Assembly (NCBI RefSeq): GCF_014646235.1
Contig: NZ_BMNB01000021.1
Location: forward strand, 41,837 to 105,836
Direction: 5' to 3'
Source: Micromonospora sonchi
GTDB taxonomy: Bacteria; Actinomycetota; Actinomycetes; Mycobacteriales; Micromonosporaceae
Length of the DNA: 64,000 nucleotides
Shown piece by piece: positions 1-9,200 of this stretch. Both the position numbers and the translations under genes were made by a program. Position 1 is the first letter of the stretch, and each line of letters opens with the position of its first letter. The notes below the pieces were generated by a model, which saw only the letters and a list, made by a program, of their open reading frames with translations, was not told the DNA's origin and searched no databases.

Positions 1-87
1 GCAGGCCGGTCCGGCCGAGCCGGACATGTAGCGACGCCACCCGTACCTCCCTGCGCCGGGCCGGATCCGACATCCGACGACCTCCAT

Positions 88-104
88 CACAATATAGATT
101 TATG
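88..104. promoter_or_regulatory. AT-rich box upstream of the aminotransferase gene
   Basis: This is an AT-rich island reading CACAATATAGATTTATG in otherwise GC-rich sequence, about 130 bases before the first gene. The core ACAATATA-AG resembles the reverse complement of two other AT islands in the same cluster, at 5111-5130 and 17271-17290, each of which also precedes a gene start. A shared regulator-binding or promoter element is an inference from this resemblance only. The rest of positions 1-235 shows no gene that I recognise. Confidence 0.35.
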
Positions 105-235
105 AAGCATGTGACGTGGGCTGATGCGAGGTCCGCAATCACGAAGAACGGATAGCGTCACTCGACGCCCTTCCACCCTTGACCACCCCTCATCAATCAC
201 TTGAGAATCATGTGGCACCTATCGAGGGGGGCGCG

Positions 236-1366
236 ATGATCCCGTTGTCCAAGGTCGCCATGTCACCGGACGTCGGCCGACGCGTCTCCGCCGTGCTGCA
301 CAGCGGACGTCTGGAGCACGGGCCGACCGTGGCCGAGTACGAGGCGGCAGTCGGCGAACGCATCGGCAACCCCCGCGTCGTGTCGGTCAACTGCGGCACC
401 GCCGGACTGCACCTGGCCCTCAGCCTCGCCGCCCGCCCCGGGCCCGGTGAAGCCGATCGGGCCGATCCGGGTGAGGTGCTGAGCACCCCGCTGACCTTCG
501 AGGGCACCAACTGGCCAGCCCTCGCCAACGGGCTGCGGGTGCGCTGGGTCGATGTCGACCCGGCGACGCTCAACGTCGACCTCGACGATCTGGCGGCCAA
601 GATCTCACCGGCCACCCGGGCCATCGTGGTCGTGCACTGGCTCGGATACCCCGTGGACCTCAACCGGCTCTCCGCCGTGGTGGACCAGGCCGCAGCCAGG
701 TACGGTCACCGGCCCCTGATCATCGAGGACTGCGCGCAGGCGTGGGGGGCCACCTACCGGGGCAACCCGCTCGGCACGCACGGCAACGTCTGCGTGTTCA
801 GCACCGGCGCGATCAAGACCCTCACCACCGGCAGTGGCGGACTGGTGGTGCTACCCGACGACGACCTGCACGAGCGGCTGCGGCTCCGCCGGTGGCTGGG
901 CATCGAGCGAGCCTCGGACCGGATCACCGGCGACTACGACGTGGCCGAATGGGGTTACCGGTTCGTCCTCAACGAGATCGGTGGCGCGATCGGCCTGTCC
1001 AACCTGGAGCACGTCGACGAACTGCTGCGCCGGCACCGTGAGAACGCCGCCTACTACGACAAGGAGTTGACCGGTCTCGACGGCGTCGAACACACCGAAC
1101 GCGCCGACGACCGGGAACCCTCGTTCTGGGTGTACCCCCTGAAGGTGCGCGACCGCCCCGCCTTCATGCGCCGGCTGCACGAGGCCGGCATCGCCAGCAG
1201 TGTCATCTCCCGCCGCAACGACGCGCACAGCTGCGTGGCGTCGTCACGAGTCCACCTGCCCGGCCTGGACTCGGTGGCCGACCGAGTGGTCTACATCCCG
1301 GTGGGCTGGTGGCTCACCGGGGAGGACCGTTCCCACGTCGTCGAAACGATCAGATCCGGCTGGTGA
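236..1366 (+). CDS. calS13: PLP-dependent sugar aminotransferase (CalS13-like)
   Basis: DegT/DnrJ/EryC1-family sugar aminotransferase of 376 aa. CalS13 makes TDP-4-amino-4,6-dideoxyglucose from the 4-keto sugar in calicheamicin biosynthesis, and this protein closely follows the CalS13 sequence as I remember it. The PLP lysine is K194 in the motif STGAIKTLTTGSGG. An acidic IIEDCAQAWGA segment before it is typical of the PLP-binding pocket. I chose ATG 236 because a purine-rich GAGGGGGG at 224-231 precedes it and because CalS13 starts with MIPLSKVAM; an in-frame upstream start at 179 would add 19 unconserved residues. The downstream glycosyltransferase begins 37 bases later. The likely product is the aminosugar that is later N-oxidised to the hydroxyamino sugar of an enediyne. 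Confidence 0.88.
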   Translation: MIPLSKVAMSPDVGRRVSAVLHSGRLEHGPTVAEYEAAVGERIGNPRVVSVNCGTAGLHLALSLAARPGPGEADRADPGEVLSTPLTFEGTNWPALANGLRVRWVDVDPATLNVDLDDLAAKISPATRAIVVVHWLGYPVDLNRLSAVVDQAAARYGHRPLIIEDCAQAWGATYRGNPLGTHGNVCVFSTGAIKTLTTGSGGLVVLPDDDLHERLRLRRWLGIERASDRITGDYDVAEWGYRFVLNEIGGAIGLSNLEHVDELLRRHRENAAYYDKELTGLDGVEHTERADDREPSFWVYPLKVRDRPAFMRRLHEAGIASSVISRRNDAHSCVASSRVHLPGLDSVADRVVYIPVGWWLTGEDRSHVVETIRSGW

Positions 1367-1403
1367 ACCACGCCAGCCGCCACCCGACCCGAAGGGCACC
1401 GAC

Positions 1404-2582
1404 ATGCGCGTCCTGTTCGTCTCCTCCCCCGGTATCGGTCACCTCTTCCCCCTGGTCCAGCTCGCCTGGGGTTTCCGCACTGCCGGCCACGACGTGGTCA
1501 TCGCGCTGGCCGAACACACCCAGAAGGCCGCCGCCGCCGGTCTGGAGGTGGTGGATGTGGCCCCGGACTTCAGCGCGGTCAAGGTCTTCGAGCAGGTGGC
1601 CAAGGACAACCCGCGGTTCGCCGAGACGGTCGCCACCCGCCCCGCCATCGACCTGGAGGAGTGGGGTGTGCAGATCGCCGCGGTCAACCGGCCGCTGGTG
1701 GACCGCACCATCGCCCTCGCCGACGACTTCAAGCCCGACCTGGTCGTCTACGAGCAGGGCGCGACCGTCGGGCTGCTCGCCGCCGCGCGCGCCGGAGTGC
1801 CCGCCGTCCAACGCAACCAGAGCGCCTGGCGCACCCGGGGCATGCACGCCTCGATCGCCTCCTTCCTGACCGACCTGATGGAGAAGCACCAGGTCACCCT
1901 GCCCAAGCCGAGCGTGACGATCGAGTCGTTCCCGCCGAGCCTGCTGCTGGAGGCCGAGCCGGAGGGCTGGTTCATGCGGTGGGTGCCGTACGGCGGTGGG
2001 ACTGTCCTCGGCGACCGGCTGCCGGCGCCCCCGACCCGCCCGGAGGTGGCCATCACGATGGGCACCATCGAACTCCAGGCGTTCGGCATCGGCGCGGTGG
2101 CGCCCATCATCGCCGCCGCCGCCGAGGTGGACGCCGACTTCGTGCTGGCGCTCGGCGACCTCGACATCACCCCGTTGGGCAAGCTGCCGCCGAACATGCG
2201 TGCGGTCGGCTGGACCCCACTGCACACGCTGCTGCGGACCTGCACCGCCGTGGTGCACCACGGCGGTGGCGGCACGGTGATGACCGCGATCGACGCAGGT
2301 CTGCCGCAGTTGCTCGCCCCCGACCCCCGCGACCAGTTCCAGCACACCGCCCGGGAGGCGGTCAGCCGACGCGGCATCGGCCTGGTGAGCACCGCCGACA
2401 AGGTCGACGCTGACCTGCTGCGGCGGCTGATCGGGGACGAGTCGATGCGCGCGGCGGCGCGTGAGGTCCGGGAGGAGATGCGGGCGCTGCCCACGCCGGC
2501 GGAGACGGTACGGCGCCTCGTCGAGCGTGTCGTAACTGAGCCGGCTCACGCCGTCCGCCGGCCCGTCCGGCGGACGGCGTGA
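1404..2582 (+). CDS. calG3: GT-B glycosyltransferase (CalG3-like)
   Basis: TDP-sugar glycosyltransferase of 392 aa with the GT1 two-Rossmann architecture. The N-terminal SSPGIGH carries H13, the position of the usual catalytic base. The C-terminal donor-binding region HHGGGGTVMTAIDAG is followed by PQLLAPDPRDQF, the actinobacterial version of the nucleotide-sugar signature. The sequence is very close to CalG3 as I recall it; CalG3 attaches the first sugar (4,6-dideoxy-4-hydroxyamino-glucose) to the calicheamicin aglycone. ATG 1404 matches the CalG3 N-terminus (MRVLFVSS). The stop overlaps the next gene's GTG start by four bases, so the two are probably translationally coupled. It is similar but not identical to my memory of the Micromonospora echinospora protein, which suggests another species. 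Confidence 0.88.
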   Translation: MRVLFVSSPGIGHLFPLVQLAWGFRTAGHDVVIALAEHTQKAAAAGLEVVDVAPDFSAVKVFEQVAKDNPRFAETVATRPAIDLEEWGVQIAAVNRPLVDRTIALADDFKPDLVVYEQGATVGLLAAARAGVPAVQRNQSAWRTRGMHASIASFLTDLMEKHQVTLPKPSVTIESFPPSLLLEAEPEGWFMRWVPYGGGTVLGDRLPAPPTRPEVAITMGTIELQAFGIGAVAPIIAAAAEVDADFVLALGDLDITPLGKLPPNMRAVGWTPLHTLLRTCTAVVHHGGGGTVMTAIDAGLPQLLAPDPRDQFQHTAREAVSRRGIGLVSTADKVDADLLRRLIGDESMRAAAREVREEMRALPTPAETVRRLVERVVTEPAHAVRRPVRRTA

Positions 2583-3811
2583 CCAGTCACCGGAGGGAGA
2601 ACCTCGGGTTGGCCGATGCCGTGACCCTGTTCGATCCGACCGCCGTCAACGTCCAGCGCGACCCGTATCCGTCGTACCACTGGCTGCTCCGCCACGATCC
2701 GGTGCACCGGGGTGCCCACCAGGTCTGGTACGTCTCGCGTTTCGCCGACGTCCGCGCGGTACTCGGCGACGAACGGTTCGCCCGTACCGGCATCCGCCGA
2801 TTCTGGACCGACCTGGTCGGGCCCGGCCTGCTCAGCCAGATCGTCGGCGACATCATCCTGTTTCAGGACGAGCCGGACCACGGCCGGCTACGCGGGGTGG
2901 TCGGCCCGGCCTTCTCCCCGTCGGCGTTGCGCCGCCTGGAGCCGATGATCGAGGCCACCGTCGACGATCTGCTGCGCCCGGCGCGGGCCCTGGGCGCGAT
3001 GGATGTCGTGGCCGATCTGGCGTATCCGCTGGCACTGCGTGCGGTGCTCGGGCTGCTCGGCCTGCCGGCTGGCGACGCCGACGCGGTCGGCTGCTGGTCG
3101 CGTGCGGTGGGCCGGACGCTGGACCGGGGCGCCACCGCCGAGGACATGCGGCGGGGGCACGCGGCCATCGCCGAGTTCACCGACTACGTGGAGCGGGCGC
3201 TGGCCGAGCGGCGCGACGACGGTGCGGACCTGCTGGCCCTGATGCTCGCCGCCCGCCGCAGCAGGCTGATGAGCCGCAACGAGATCGTCAGCACCGTGGT
3301 CACCTTCATCTTCACCGGTCACGAGACGGTGGCCAGCCAGCTCGGCAACGGCCTGCTCAGCCTGCTGCACCACCCGGATCAGTTGGAGCTGGTGCGCCGA
3401 CGGCCGCACCTCGTACCACAGGCGGTCGAGGAATGCCTACGCTTCGACCCGGCAGTGCAGTCGAACACCCGGCAGTTGACCGCCGACGTCGAGTTGCACG
3501 GCCGGCGGCTACGCCGCGACGACGTCGTGGTGGTCCTCGCCGGCGCGGCCAACCGGGACCCCGGGCGGTACGACCGGCCCGACGAGTTCGACATCCGCCG
3601 CGATCCCGTCCCGTCGATGTCCTTCGGGGCGGGCATGCGCTACTGCCTCGGGGCGTACCTGGCCCGTCTTCAGCTGCGCACCGCTCTCGGCGCCATGGCC
3701 ACGCTGCCGGACCTGCGCCTGGCCACCAGCCCGAACGAACTGGCCTACCAGCCTCGAACGATGTTCCGCGGTCTCACGAGGCTGCCGGTCGCGTTCACGC
3801 CGGCCGGCTGA
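2579..3811 (+). CDS. calO2: cytochrome P450, orsellinate-type hydroxylase (CalO2-like)
   Basis: Class I bacterial P450 of 410 aa. The oxygen-binding I-helix motif TGHET is intact. The heme loop FGAGMRYCLGAYLARLQ has its cysteine thiolate at C356, and the K-helix ExxR is in EECLRF. The N-terminus GLADAVTLFD and the overall sequence match CalO2 as I remember it; CalO2 is the P450 proposed to hydroxylate the orsellinate moiety of calicheamicin, possibly while it is carrier-bound. The GTG start at 2579 overlaps the preceding stop by four bases. The halogenase starts 46 bases downstream. Redox partners are not encoded nearby, so ferredoxin and reductase must come from elsewhere. Confidence 0.85.
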   Translation: MTSHRRENLGLADAVTLFDPTAVNVQRDPYPSYHWLLRHDPVHRGAHQVWYVSRFADVRAVLGDERFARTGIRRFWTDLVGPGLLSQIVGDIILFQDEPDHGRLRGVVGPAFSPSALRRLEPMIEATVDDLLRPARALGAMDVVADLAYPLALRAVLGLLGLPAGDADAVGCWSRAVGRTLDRGATAEDMRRGHAAIAEFTDYVERALAERRDDGADLLALMLAARRSRLMSRNEIVSTVVTFIFTGHETVASQLGNGLLSLLHHPDQLELVRRRPHLVPQAVEECLRFDPAVQSNTRQLTADVELHGRRLRRDDVVVVLAGAANRDPGRYDRPDEFDIRRDPVPSMSFGAGMRYCLGAYLARLQLRTALGAMATLPDLRLATSPNELAYQPRTMFRGLTRLPVAFTPAG

Positions 3812-3857
3812 GCCCCGCCCAGGGGTCCGACGTACGCGAGCAGGAGGAGCAGGTGCC

Positions 3858-5099
3858 ATGAGACAACCCGTTGCCGAGTACGACGTCATCGTCGTCGGTG
3901 GCGGCCCCGCGGGGGCGTGTACCGCCGGTCTTCTCGCGCTGGAGGGGCACCGGATCCTGTTGCTGGAGCGCGAGAAGTTTCCCCGCTACCACATCGGCGA
4001 GTCGCTGATCACCGGCGTCGTCCCGACGCTGACCGCGTTGGGGCTGCTCGACCGCATGGCCGAGCTGCGGTTCCAGGTCAAGTACGGCGGCAGTCTGCTG
4101 TGGGGCGAGAACCAGACCGAACCGTGGTCGTTCCGCTTCCGAGAGGTCCGTGGTGGCCGCTACGAGTACGCCTGGCAGGTCCGGCGCGCCGAGTTCGACG
4201 CGATGTTGCTGGACCGGGCGCGGGAACTGGGCGTGCACGTCGTCGAGGGGGCGACCGTCCGGGATGCGCTGACCGACGGCGACCGGATCGCAGGCGTGCG
4301 CTATCAGCTCAAGGGCGAGTCGGACTCCGTACCGGCGCGGGCGACGATGGTGGTGGACGCCTCGGGCCAGCATCGCTGGTTGGGTCGCCGGCTCGGGCTG
4401 GTCGACTGGTACGACGACCTGCGCAACGTGGCCGTGTGGAGCTACTGGCAGGGCGCCCTGCGCTACCCGGGTGAGCACGAGGGTGACCTGCTGACCGAGA
4501 GCTGCCGGCAGGGCTGGCTATGGTACCTGCCGCTGAGCCCGCAGCTGACCGGTATCGGCTACGTCACGACCAGCGACCGGCTGGTGGCCTCCGGAATGCC
4601 GCCGGAGCAGTTGCTGGAAAAACAGATCGCGGAATCGTCCGAGGTCTCCTGGCTCACCGCGGGCGCGAAGCGGGTGGACATCTATCGCGCCGCGCGCGAC
4701 TGGTCGTACACCTGCCAGCAGTTCTCCGGCCCGGGCTGGGTGCTGGTCGGCGACGCGGCCGCGTTCATCGACCCGTTGCTCGCCTCCGGGGTGACCCTGG
4801 CCATGCGCGGAGCGAGCAGCGTCGCGAAGGCGGTCCACGAGACGCTGACCGCACCGGACAAGGAACGGCACGTCATGAAGGAGTACGAGGACCGGTACCG
4901 GGACTTCCTGGGCTCGCTGCTGGAGTTGGTCCGGTTCTTCTACGACGGCGCGCACGGCAAGGAGGAGCTGCACCTGCGAGCCCAGGCCATCGTGGATCCC
5001 GACCGCAGCCTGCCTCCCAAGATCTCCTTCGTGTCGCTGCTCTCCGGGCTGGTCCGCGGGGACGAGAGCTTCGGCCCCGGCGTGATCGACGAGCATTGA
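3858..5099 (+). CDS. calO3: flavin-dependent phenol halogenase (CalO3-like)
   Basis: FAD-dependent halogenase of 413 aa in the tryptophan/phenol halogenase family. The dinucleotide-binding motif GGGPAG is at residues 14-19, and the halogenase WxWx(I/L)P signature appears as GWLWYLP at 219-225. A second FAD contact, GDAAAFIDPLLASG, lies near residue 297. The position between the P450 and the KAS III-like acyltransferase is that of CalO3, which introduces the halogen on the orsellinate ring of calicheamicin (iodine in the major congener). The substrate halide cannot be read from sequence. ATG 3858 follows a GGAGGAG ribosome-binding site. The next gene is separated by a 70-base AT-rich spacer, unlike the tight spacing elsewhere in the cluster. 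Confidence 0.85.
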   Translation: MRQPVAEYDVIVVGGGPAGACTAGLLALEGHRILLLEREKFPRYHIGESLITGVVPTLTALGLLDRMAELRFQVKYGGSLLWGENQTEPWSFRFREVRGGRYEYAWQVRRAEFDAMLLDRARELGVHVVEGATVRDALTDGDRIAGVRYQLKGESDSVPARATMVVDASGQHRWLGRRLGLVDWYDDLRNVAVWSYWQGALRYPGEHEGDLLTESCRQGWLWYLPLSPQLTGIGYVTTSDRLVASGMPPEQLLEKQIAESSEVSWLTAGAKRVDIYRAARDWSYTCQQFSGPGWVLVGDAAAFIDPLLASGVTLAMRGASSVAKAVHETLTAPDKERHVMKEYEDRYRDFLGSLLELVRFFYDGAHGKEELHLRAQAIVDPDRSLPPKISFVSLLSGLVRGDESFGPGVIDEH

Positions 5100-5110
5100 C
5101 CCCAACATCA

Positions 5111-5130
5111 AACGCTATATATTGTTAAAG
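5111..5130. promoter_or_regulatory. AT-rich box upstream of calO4
   Basis: The spacer between the halogenase and KAS III-like genes holds AACGCTATATATTGTTAAAG, the sharpest AT island of the first 10 kb. It shares GCTATATA followed by TTG with the island at 17271-17290 upstream of the second glycosyltransferase. This is probably a promoter or activator site starting a calO4-calO5-calO6 transcript. It is inferred from composition and recurrence only. Confidence 0.4.
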
Positions 5131-5169
5131 TGAAGATCCTAAGATCATTCGCCCCGAGGAGTGAACTCG

Positions 5170-6201
5170 ATGCGCACCGCCGGAACGTACATTCGTGGAA
5201 TCGGGGCCTACCTTCCCAAGACCGTGACCGTCGAACACGCCGTCGCCCAGGGCTGGTATCCCGAGGAGGACATCGAGACCCACAAGCTCGGCGGCGCCGC
5301 CGTCGCCGGAGACCTACCCGCGCCGGAGATGGCCCTCCGCGCCGCACAGGACGCCCTGAAAACCAGCGAGCTGAATCGCGGTGACATCGACCTGCTGCTC
5401 TACGCCGCCGCCTGGCACCAGGGCCCCGAAGGCTGGATCGCCCACGCGTACCTCCAGCACTACCTGCTCGGCGGCGTGCCCCGGGCGAGCGAGATCCGGC
5501 AGGGCTGCAACGGCATGTTCACCATGCTGGAACTGGCCGCGAGCTACCTCAAGGCCGTGCCCGAACGCACCGCCGCGATGCTGGTGGCCGCCGACAACTA
5601 CGGGACCCCGCTATTGGACCGCTGGCGGACCAACCTCGGGTTCATCCTCGGCGACGCCGCCTCGGCGGTGGTGCTGAGCACCGAGAGCGGCTTCGCCGAA
5701 CTGCTGTCGGTCTGCTCGATCACCGTGCCGGAGGCCGAGGAGGTCCACCGCGGCGGCGAGCCGATGTTCCCGCCCGGCGCGACCCTCGGCAAGGATCTCG
5801 ACTTCGGCGCGCGGCTCTTCTACCACATCACCGAGCAGACGCCTGTGCTCGCCGTGCTGGGCGAGGCCCAGGAGACCATGACGACCGTGGCCGAGCAGGC
5901 GCTCTCCGAAGCCGGCATCGACACCACCGATCTGACCCGCGTCTCCTTCATGAACTACTCCCGCGAGGTGGTGGAGCAGCGCTGTATGGCACCACTCGGC
6001 CTCGGCATGGAGAAGTCCACCTTCGATTTCGGCCGCATGATCGGCCACTGCGGCGCCAGCGACCACCTCCTCGCCCTGCACCACCTGCTGCGTACCGGCG
6101 AGCTGACGGCCGGTGACCACGTGCTCTGGCTCGCGATGGGCCCCGGCGTCGAGTTCACCGCAGCCGTGCTGCGCATCCTGCACACGCCCGACGGCCTGTG
6201 A
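5170..6201 (+). CDS. calO4: KAS III-like acyltransferase (CalO4-like)
   Basis: Thiolase-fold protein of 343 aa related to ketosynthase III. Stand-alone homologues beside iterative aromatic PKSs (CalO4, ChlB3-type) move the finished aryl group from the PKS carrier to its acceptor. The nucleophile cysteine is C113 (RQGCNGMF). In the C-terminal half the usual Gly-Asn-x-Ser region of KAS III reads GHCGASD, placing H293 and D298 there. This fits a Cys-His-Asp acyltransferase of the CerJ kind rather than a condensing Cys-His-Asn enzyme. I chose ATG 5170 over GTG 5161 because GAGGAG at 5155-5160 is correctly spaced only for the ATG. The PKS begins 40 bases downstream. Confidence 0.82.
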   Translation: MRTAGTYIRGIGAYLPKTVTVEHAVAQGWYPEEDIETHKLGGAAVAGDLPAPEMALRAAQDALKTSELNRGDIDLLLYAAAWHQGPEGWIAHAYLQHYLLGGVPRASEIRQGCNGMFTMLELAASYLKAVPERTAAMLVAADNYGTPLLDRWRTNLGFILGDAASAVVLSTESGFAELLSVCSITVPEAEEVHRGGEPMFPPGATLGKDLDFGARLFYHITEQTPVLAVLGEAQETMTTVAEQALSEAGIDTTDLTRVSFMNYSREVVEQRCMAPLGLGMEKSTFDFGRMIGHCGASDHLLALHHLLRTGELTAGDHVLWLAMGPGVEFTAAVLRILHTPDGL

Positions 6202-6241
6202 CCGGCCCGGAAGCCGCCACCCGACCCACGGAGGTACGACG

Positions 6242-9200
6242 ATGACCCGGGATGACCCTGCCGGCCGCCCCTTCCAGGTGGCCGTCGTCGGTGTCGGCTG
6301 CCGGCTGCCCGGCGACGTCGACAGCCCCGACGCCCTCTGGGAACTACTGCTCAAGGGCGGCCAGACCAGCGGAGAGATCCCCACCCAGCGGTGGCGGGCG
6401 TACCGCGAGCGAGGCCCGGAGTACGAGGCGGTCCTGCGGGGGACGGTCACCGCCGGCAGCTACCTCGACGACATCGCCGGCTTCGACGCCGAGTTCTTCG
6501 GCCTGACCCCCCGCGAGGCCGCCGAGATGGATCCGCAGCAGCGGATCCTGCTGGAGGTCGGCTGGGAAGCCCTGGAACACGCCGGCCTGCCACCGACCGG
6601 GCTGGCCGGCAGCGACACCGGCGTCTTCGTCGGAGTCAGCACCACCGACTACGGCGACCGGCTGCTGGAGGACCTGCCCACCGTCGAGGCGTGGACCGGC
6701 ATCGGCGCGGCCACCTGCGCACTGGCCAACCGCATCTCGTACGCCCTGGACCTGCGCGGACCGAGTGTCGCCGTCGACACCGCCTGTTCGGCGTCGCTGG
6801 TCGCGGTCCACCTGGCCTGCCAGAGCCTGCTGCTCGGCGAGAGCACCGTCGCCCTGGCCGGCGGCGTCAACCTGGTGCTCGCGCCCGGACAGAACGTGTC
6901 GCTGAACGCCGCCGGCACGCTCGCGCCCGACGGGGTCAGCAAGTCCTTCGACCGCGACGCCGACGGCTACGGCCGAGGTGAGGGCTGCGGTGTCCTGGTG
7001 CTCAAGCGACTCGACGACGCGGTCCGGGACGGCGACCGGGTGCTGGCCGTGATCATCGGCAGCGCGGTCAACCAGGACGGACGCACCGACGGAATCATGG
7101 CGCCCTCCGGGGAGGCCCAGCAACACGTCGTACGCCGTGCCTGCGCCCGCGCCGGCGTCACACCCGACAGCGTCGACTACGTGGAGGCACACGGCACCGG
7201 CACCCGACTGGGCGACCCGGTCGAGGCCGGCGCGCTCTCCGCGGTCTACGGCACCGGCCGGCCGCCGGAACGACCCTGCCTGATCGGGTCCATCAAGTCG
7301 AACATCGGCCACCTGGAGGGCGCGGCCGGCGTCGCCGGACTGATGAAGGCGATCCTCGCGCTGCACCGGGGCCAGATTCCCGGCACCCCGCTGCGCGGCC
7401 GGTCGATTCCCGCGGTCGATGGCGACGGCACGGGGTTGCGACTGGTCACCAGCCCGCTGCCCTGGCCCCGTCGGGACGGGCCTCGCCGGGCCGCCGTCTC
7501 CGGCTTCGGATACGGCGGCACCATCGCCCACGTACTCCTGGAACAAGCCCCGCCCCTGCCGTCGACCGACACTGCGGACGACGACGAAGGTCAGCCCATG
7601 GTGCCGCTGTCCGCCCGCTCCGCCGCCGCCCTTCGCGCACAGGCCGGCCGGCTCGCCGACCGGCTCGCCGCCGACGACCGGACGAGCCTGGCCGACATCC
7701 GGCACACCCTGGCACACCGACGCGCCCACCTGAGCCACCGCGCCGTGGTCACCGGTACCGACCGCGGCGACCTGACCGCCGCGCTGCGCCAACTCGCCGA
7801 CGACCAGACGGACGCCGGCACCGTGTCCGGGGTCGCACCGGGCGGCCGCTCCGCGCGCCCGGTGTGGGTGTTCTCCGGGCACGGCTCGCACTGGGCCGGA
7901 ATGGGCCACGACCTGCTCAGTCACGAACCGGCGTTCGCCGCCGCGATCGACGAGATCGAACCGGTGGTCGCCGAGGAGGCGGGCTTCTCGCTCCGCACCG
8001 CCCTCGGCGCTGCGGAACTGGGCGGCGTCGACCGGATCCAGATCCTGACCTTCGCCATGCACCTCGGTCTCGCCGCCCTGTGGCGGGCGTACGGGATGCG
8101 ACCGGCGGCGGTCATCGGCCACTCGGTCGGCGAGGTGGCCGCCGCCGTCACCGCCGGAGTGCTGAGCCCGGTCGACGGTGCCCGACTGATCTGCCGCCGC
8201 TCCGCCCTGCTGCGCCGCGCCGCCGGGCGAGGCGCGATGGCCATGGTGACCCTGCCCTTCGCCGACGTCGCCGAACGGCTGGCCGGCCGGGCCAACCTGG
8301 TCGCGGCCATCGCCTCCGCCCCCGCCGCCACGGTGGTCTCCGGCGACATCGGCGCAGTGGACGAGATCATCGAGCAGTGGCCGGCCGACCGGATCGCCGT
8401 TCGCCGGGTGCAGTCCGATGTGGCCTTCCACAGCCCGCACATGGACCCGCTCGTCGACGAGTTGCGCGCCGCGGTGCTCGACCTGGCCCGGGCACCGGCC
8501 GTGGTGCCGATGTACTCGACGGTGCTCGACGACCCACGCGCGACGCCCAGGTGCGACGGTGACTACTGGGCGGCCAACCTGCGTCGCCCGGTACGCCTGG
8601 TCCAGGCGGTCGAGGCCGCCCTGGCCGACGGACATCGTGCCTTCCTTGAGATCTCCGCGCACCCGGTGGTCGCCCACTCGCTGCGGGAGACCGCCGACCA
8701 CGCCGACATCGCCGACGTGTACATCGGCACCACCTTGCGGCGGCACGCCCCCGGCCACCGCACCATGGCGGCGGCAGTCGCCGGGGCGTACTGCCACGGG
8801 GTCGAGGTCGACTGGACGCGCCGCTACCCGCGGGGCCGGCTCGTCGACCTGCCCCACTACGCCTGGCAGCACCGCCAGCACTGGCGTGAGCCCGAGCCAC
8901 CGGGCACCGCGGGTGGGCACGACATCGGGTCGCACACGCTGCTCGGCACCCCCACCAGTGTGGCCGGCAGCGAGCTACGCCTCTGGCACACCGTGCTCAC
9001 CGACGCCACCCGCCCGTACCCGGGCAGCCATCAGGTGCAGGGCGCGGAACTCGTGCCGGCGGCGGTGTTCGTCGCCACGTTCCTCGCCGCCGCCGACCGC
9101 GAAGGTGCTCCCGTGGCGTTGCGGGAGCTGTCGATGCGAGTCCCGCTCGCCACCCACCTGCGCCAGGAGATCCAGGTGGTCGACGACGAAGGCCAACTGC

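Noticed and set aside
6344..8935. 863-codon open frame on the minus strand inside the PKS gene
   Set aside because: It is antisense to the ketosynthase and acyltransferase domains, has no family motifs and reflects GC-rich third-position bias.
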